Shown in pieces: positions 4,949-6,107 of a DNA stretch of 6,107 bases. Numbering within the stretch: the first letter of the stretch is position 1; every line of letters starts with the position of its first letter. The DNA lies in the NCBI RefSeq assembly GCF_905212195.1, contig NZ_CAJMDQ010000098.1:1-6107 (forward strand), read 5' to 3'. The notes beneath the pieces were generated by a model. That model had not been told where the DNA came from. It saw only the letters and a program-made list of their open reading frames with translations, and ran no database searches. The stretch is from an uncultured Anaerotignum sp. (GTDB taxonomy: Bacteria > Bacillota > Clostridia > Lachnospirales > Anaerotignaceae). The position numbers and the translations under genes are program-made.

Positions 4949-6107
4949 TCAAGATTCCGTAAAGATTTCCTGATTCTGCCTTTTTTCCAGCTGTTTCAGG
5001 TATTTCTCTTTTTTTGCCGCAAAATCCGCAGGCTGATGTACTGGCTTTTGCAGCAGGTCAAAGAGGGTGCCTGCCAGCACCTTAGCTGTACGGATGTAGC
5101 AGTTTTCTTTGTCAGCAATGGTGAAATTGTCGTTGTGGAACTGTCCTTGGATGCCGGAGAAGCCCATCTGTACCGCAGGCAGCAAAAATCCCAGATCGCC
5201 AATGTCACCGGAAGCACCGGAAACCACATTCCGCAGAATCTGATCTTCTTCGCAGAAAAGCAGCATGTTTTCCAGCACCATTTCATTTATTTCTGCGGAC
5301 TGACGCAGGGGCAGATAACCGGGGGTGGTTTCTGTTTCGCAGCCCAATCCCAGAGCGGCAGCACAGTGATGGATGCACTGTTCCACCTGTTCCTCTGCGG
5401 CAAACAAAGTGGTGTTGTCATTGGCACGGATGTAAGTTTCCATGACCGTCCGGTCGGGAATGATGTTGACCGTGCCGCCGCCTTCTGTAATGACAGGATG
5501 CAGCTGTAAACCGGCAGAGGCAGGGAAGCGGGCTTTCAGGAAAGCCAGTGCGTTCTGTGTCAGTACTGCGCCGTGCAGGGCGTTTCTGCCCAGATGAGGC
5601 GCTGCGCCGGAGTGGGACGCTGTGCCAAGAAAGACGGCTTTTTTCGCCAGAAAGCCTGCCAGTGTGGAATTGATGTCGAACAGATACTCTGTTTCGCCGT
5701 TGGCGTGGGCAGAAAGCACACAGTCCACATCGTCAAAATATCCTTCTGCAATCATGTTTTGCTTGCCGGAGCGATAACGAATCTTGCCTTCTGCGATGCA
5801 TTGGTCGCGGAAAGAAAAATCAATGAATTCTTCCGCCGGTGTGAAGAAAAAGCTGATACGTCCGCTGTTTTTCTTCGGAAGACCGCAGTCAGCCAGTGCA
5901 CGAATCAGTGTCAGTGCTAACGTAGTCTGGATGCTGTGCCCGCAGGAATGGACTGTGCCGTTTTTGCTTTTGCAGGGCAGTGCGTCCATGTCGCTGACAA
6001 AGGCAATATGAGGAGAACCGCTGCCCAATGTAACACGGATGCCTGTCATGGCAATGCCGGATTCATAGGGGATGTTCCATTCATCTAACAAAGATGTGAT
6101 GGCGGCA
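4949..6107 (-). CDS. M20-family metallo-amidohydrolase/peptidase (AbgB/ACY1L2-like), N-terminus beyond window
   Basis: Predicted cytoplasmic zinc-dependent amidohydrolase that cleaves an N-acyl or dipeptide-type amide; the substrate is unknown. Numbering from the TTG codon at 6089-6091, SDMDALP (33-39) and HSCGH (48-52) mark the M20 catalytic domain, PAEE (85-88) carries the general-base and metal glutamates, and His129 (SAHA) and His319 (QFHND) are the expected further metal ligands. GTASHSGAAPHLGRNAL (156-172), in the dimerisation or lid domain, and ITEGGGTVNIIPDR (201-214) resemble AbgB/ACY1L2-type enzymes. No signal peptide can be judged. The frame stays open through five further codons (AAITS) to the window edge, so the real start lies upstream. 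The C-terminal tail (350-380) is charged. No convincing terminator follows the TGA at 4949-4951, so some readthrough toward the SLH gene is possible. Family confident; exact subfamily moderate. Confidence 0.9.
   Translation of the reverse strand, partial: AAITSLLDEWNIPYESGIAMTGIRVTLGSGSPHIAFVSDMDALPCKSKNGTVHSCGHSIQTTLALTLIRALADCGLPKKNSGRISFFFTPAEEFIDFSFRDQCIAEGKIRYRSGKQNMIAEGYFDDVDCVLSAHANGETEYLFDINSTLAGFLAKKAVFLGTASHSGAAPHLGRNALHGAVLTQNALAFLKARFPASAGLQLHPVITEGGGTVNIIPDRTVMETYIRANDNTTLFAAEEQVEQCIHHCAAALGLGCETETTPGYLPLRQSAEINEMVLENMLLFCEEDQILRNVVSGASGDIGDLGFLLPAVQMGFSGIQGQFHNDNFTIADKENCYIRTAKVLAGTLFDLLQKPVHQPADFAAKKEKYLKQLEKRQNQEIFTES

Noticed and set aside
4947..4952. Perfect TTGACA on the minus strand as a -35 for the SLH gene
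   Set aside because: It overlaps the M20 stop codon, and only AAAAAA-type sequence lies 16-18 bases downstream, so there is no matching -10.
4946..5509. 187-codon plus-strand frame opposite the M20 gene
   Set aside because: Antisense shadow of a well-supported enzyme.
6089..6091. TTG as the start codon of the M20 gene
   Set aside because: The frame stays open to the window edge and the family needs more N-terminal residues, so the gene is cut by the edge rather than starting there.

Overview
The window is compatible with a low-to-moderate GC anaerobic Bacillota chromosome, either Clostridia or a Negativicutes relative. The evidence is a lipobox substrate-binding protein, a wall-anchored protein with three SLH domains, strong GGAGG-type ribosome binding sites and Bacillota-style -10 elements. 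The genus cannot be named from this sequence. All five genes lie on the minus strand, so transcription runs from high to low coordinates.

In order of transcription, the window opens inside an M20-family metallo-amidohydrolase (6107-4949), whose N-terminus lies beyond the edge. After a 180-bp AT-rich gap with an extended -10 and a perfect 17-bp palindrome comes a 786-residue exported SLH-domain protein (4768-2408). Its C-terminal two thirds consist of seven tandem acidic repeats of about 76 residues. It is followed by a 3' hairpin and a strong intrinsic terminator (2345-2302).

A 390-bp gene-free interval (2018-2407) separates this from a polar amino-acid ABC importer operon. The interval holds the terminator, an AT-rich spacer, and a promoter (2083-2111) with direct and inverted repeats around it. 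The operon order is binding lipoprotein (2017-1178), a structured 180-bp spacer, permease (997-215), then ATPase (204 to the edge). The lipoprotein captures the ligand, the permease is the membrane channel, and the ATPase, whose ribosome binding site overlaps the permease stop codon, would power uptake.

Points most worth a second look: the seven-repeat SLH protein with acidity rising toward its C-terminus; the apparent chimera in the ATPase, where a GlnQ-like start changes to a LolD/MacB-like sequence together with a jump in GC; the palindrome at the predicted start of the SLH transcript; an insertion in the permease; and mutually exclusive RNA arms between lipoprotein and permease genes. No CRISPR array, insertion sequence, tRNA or rRNA was seen.
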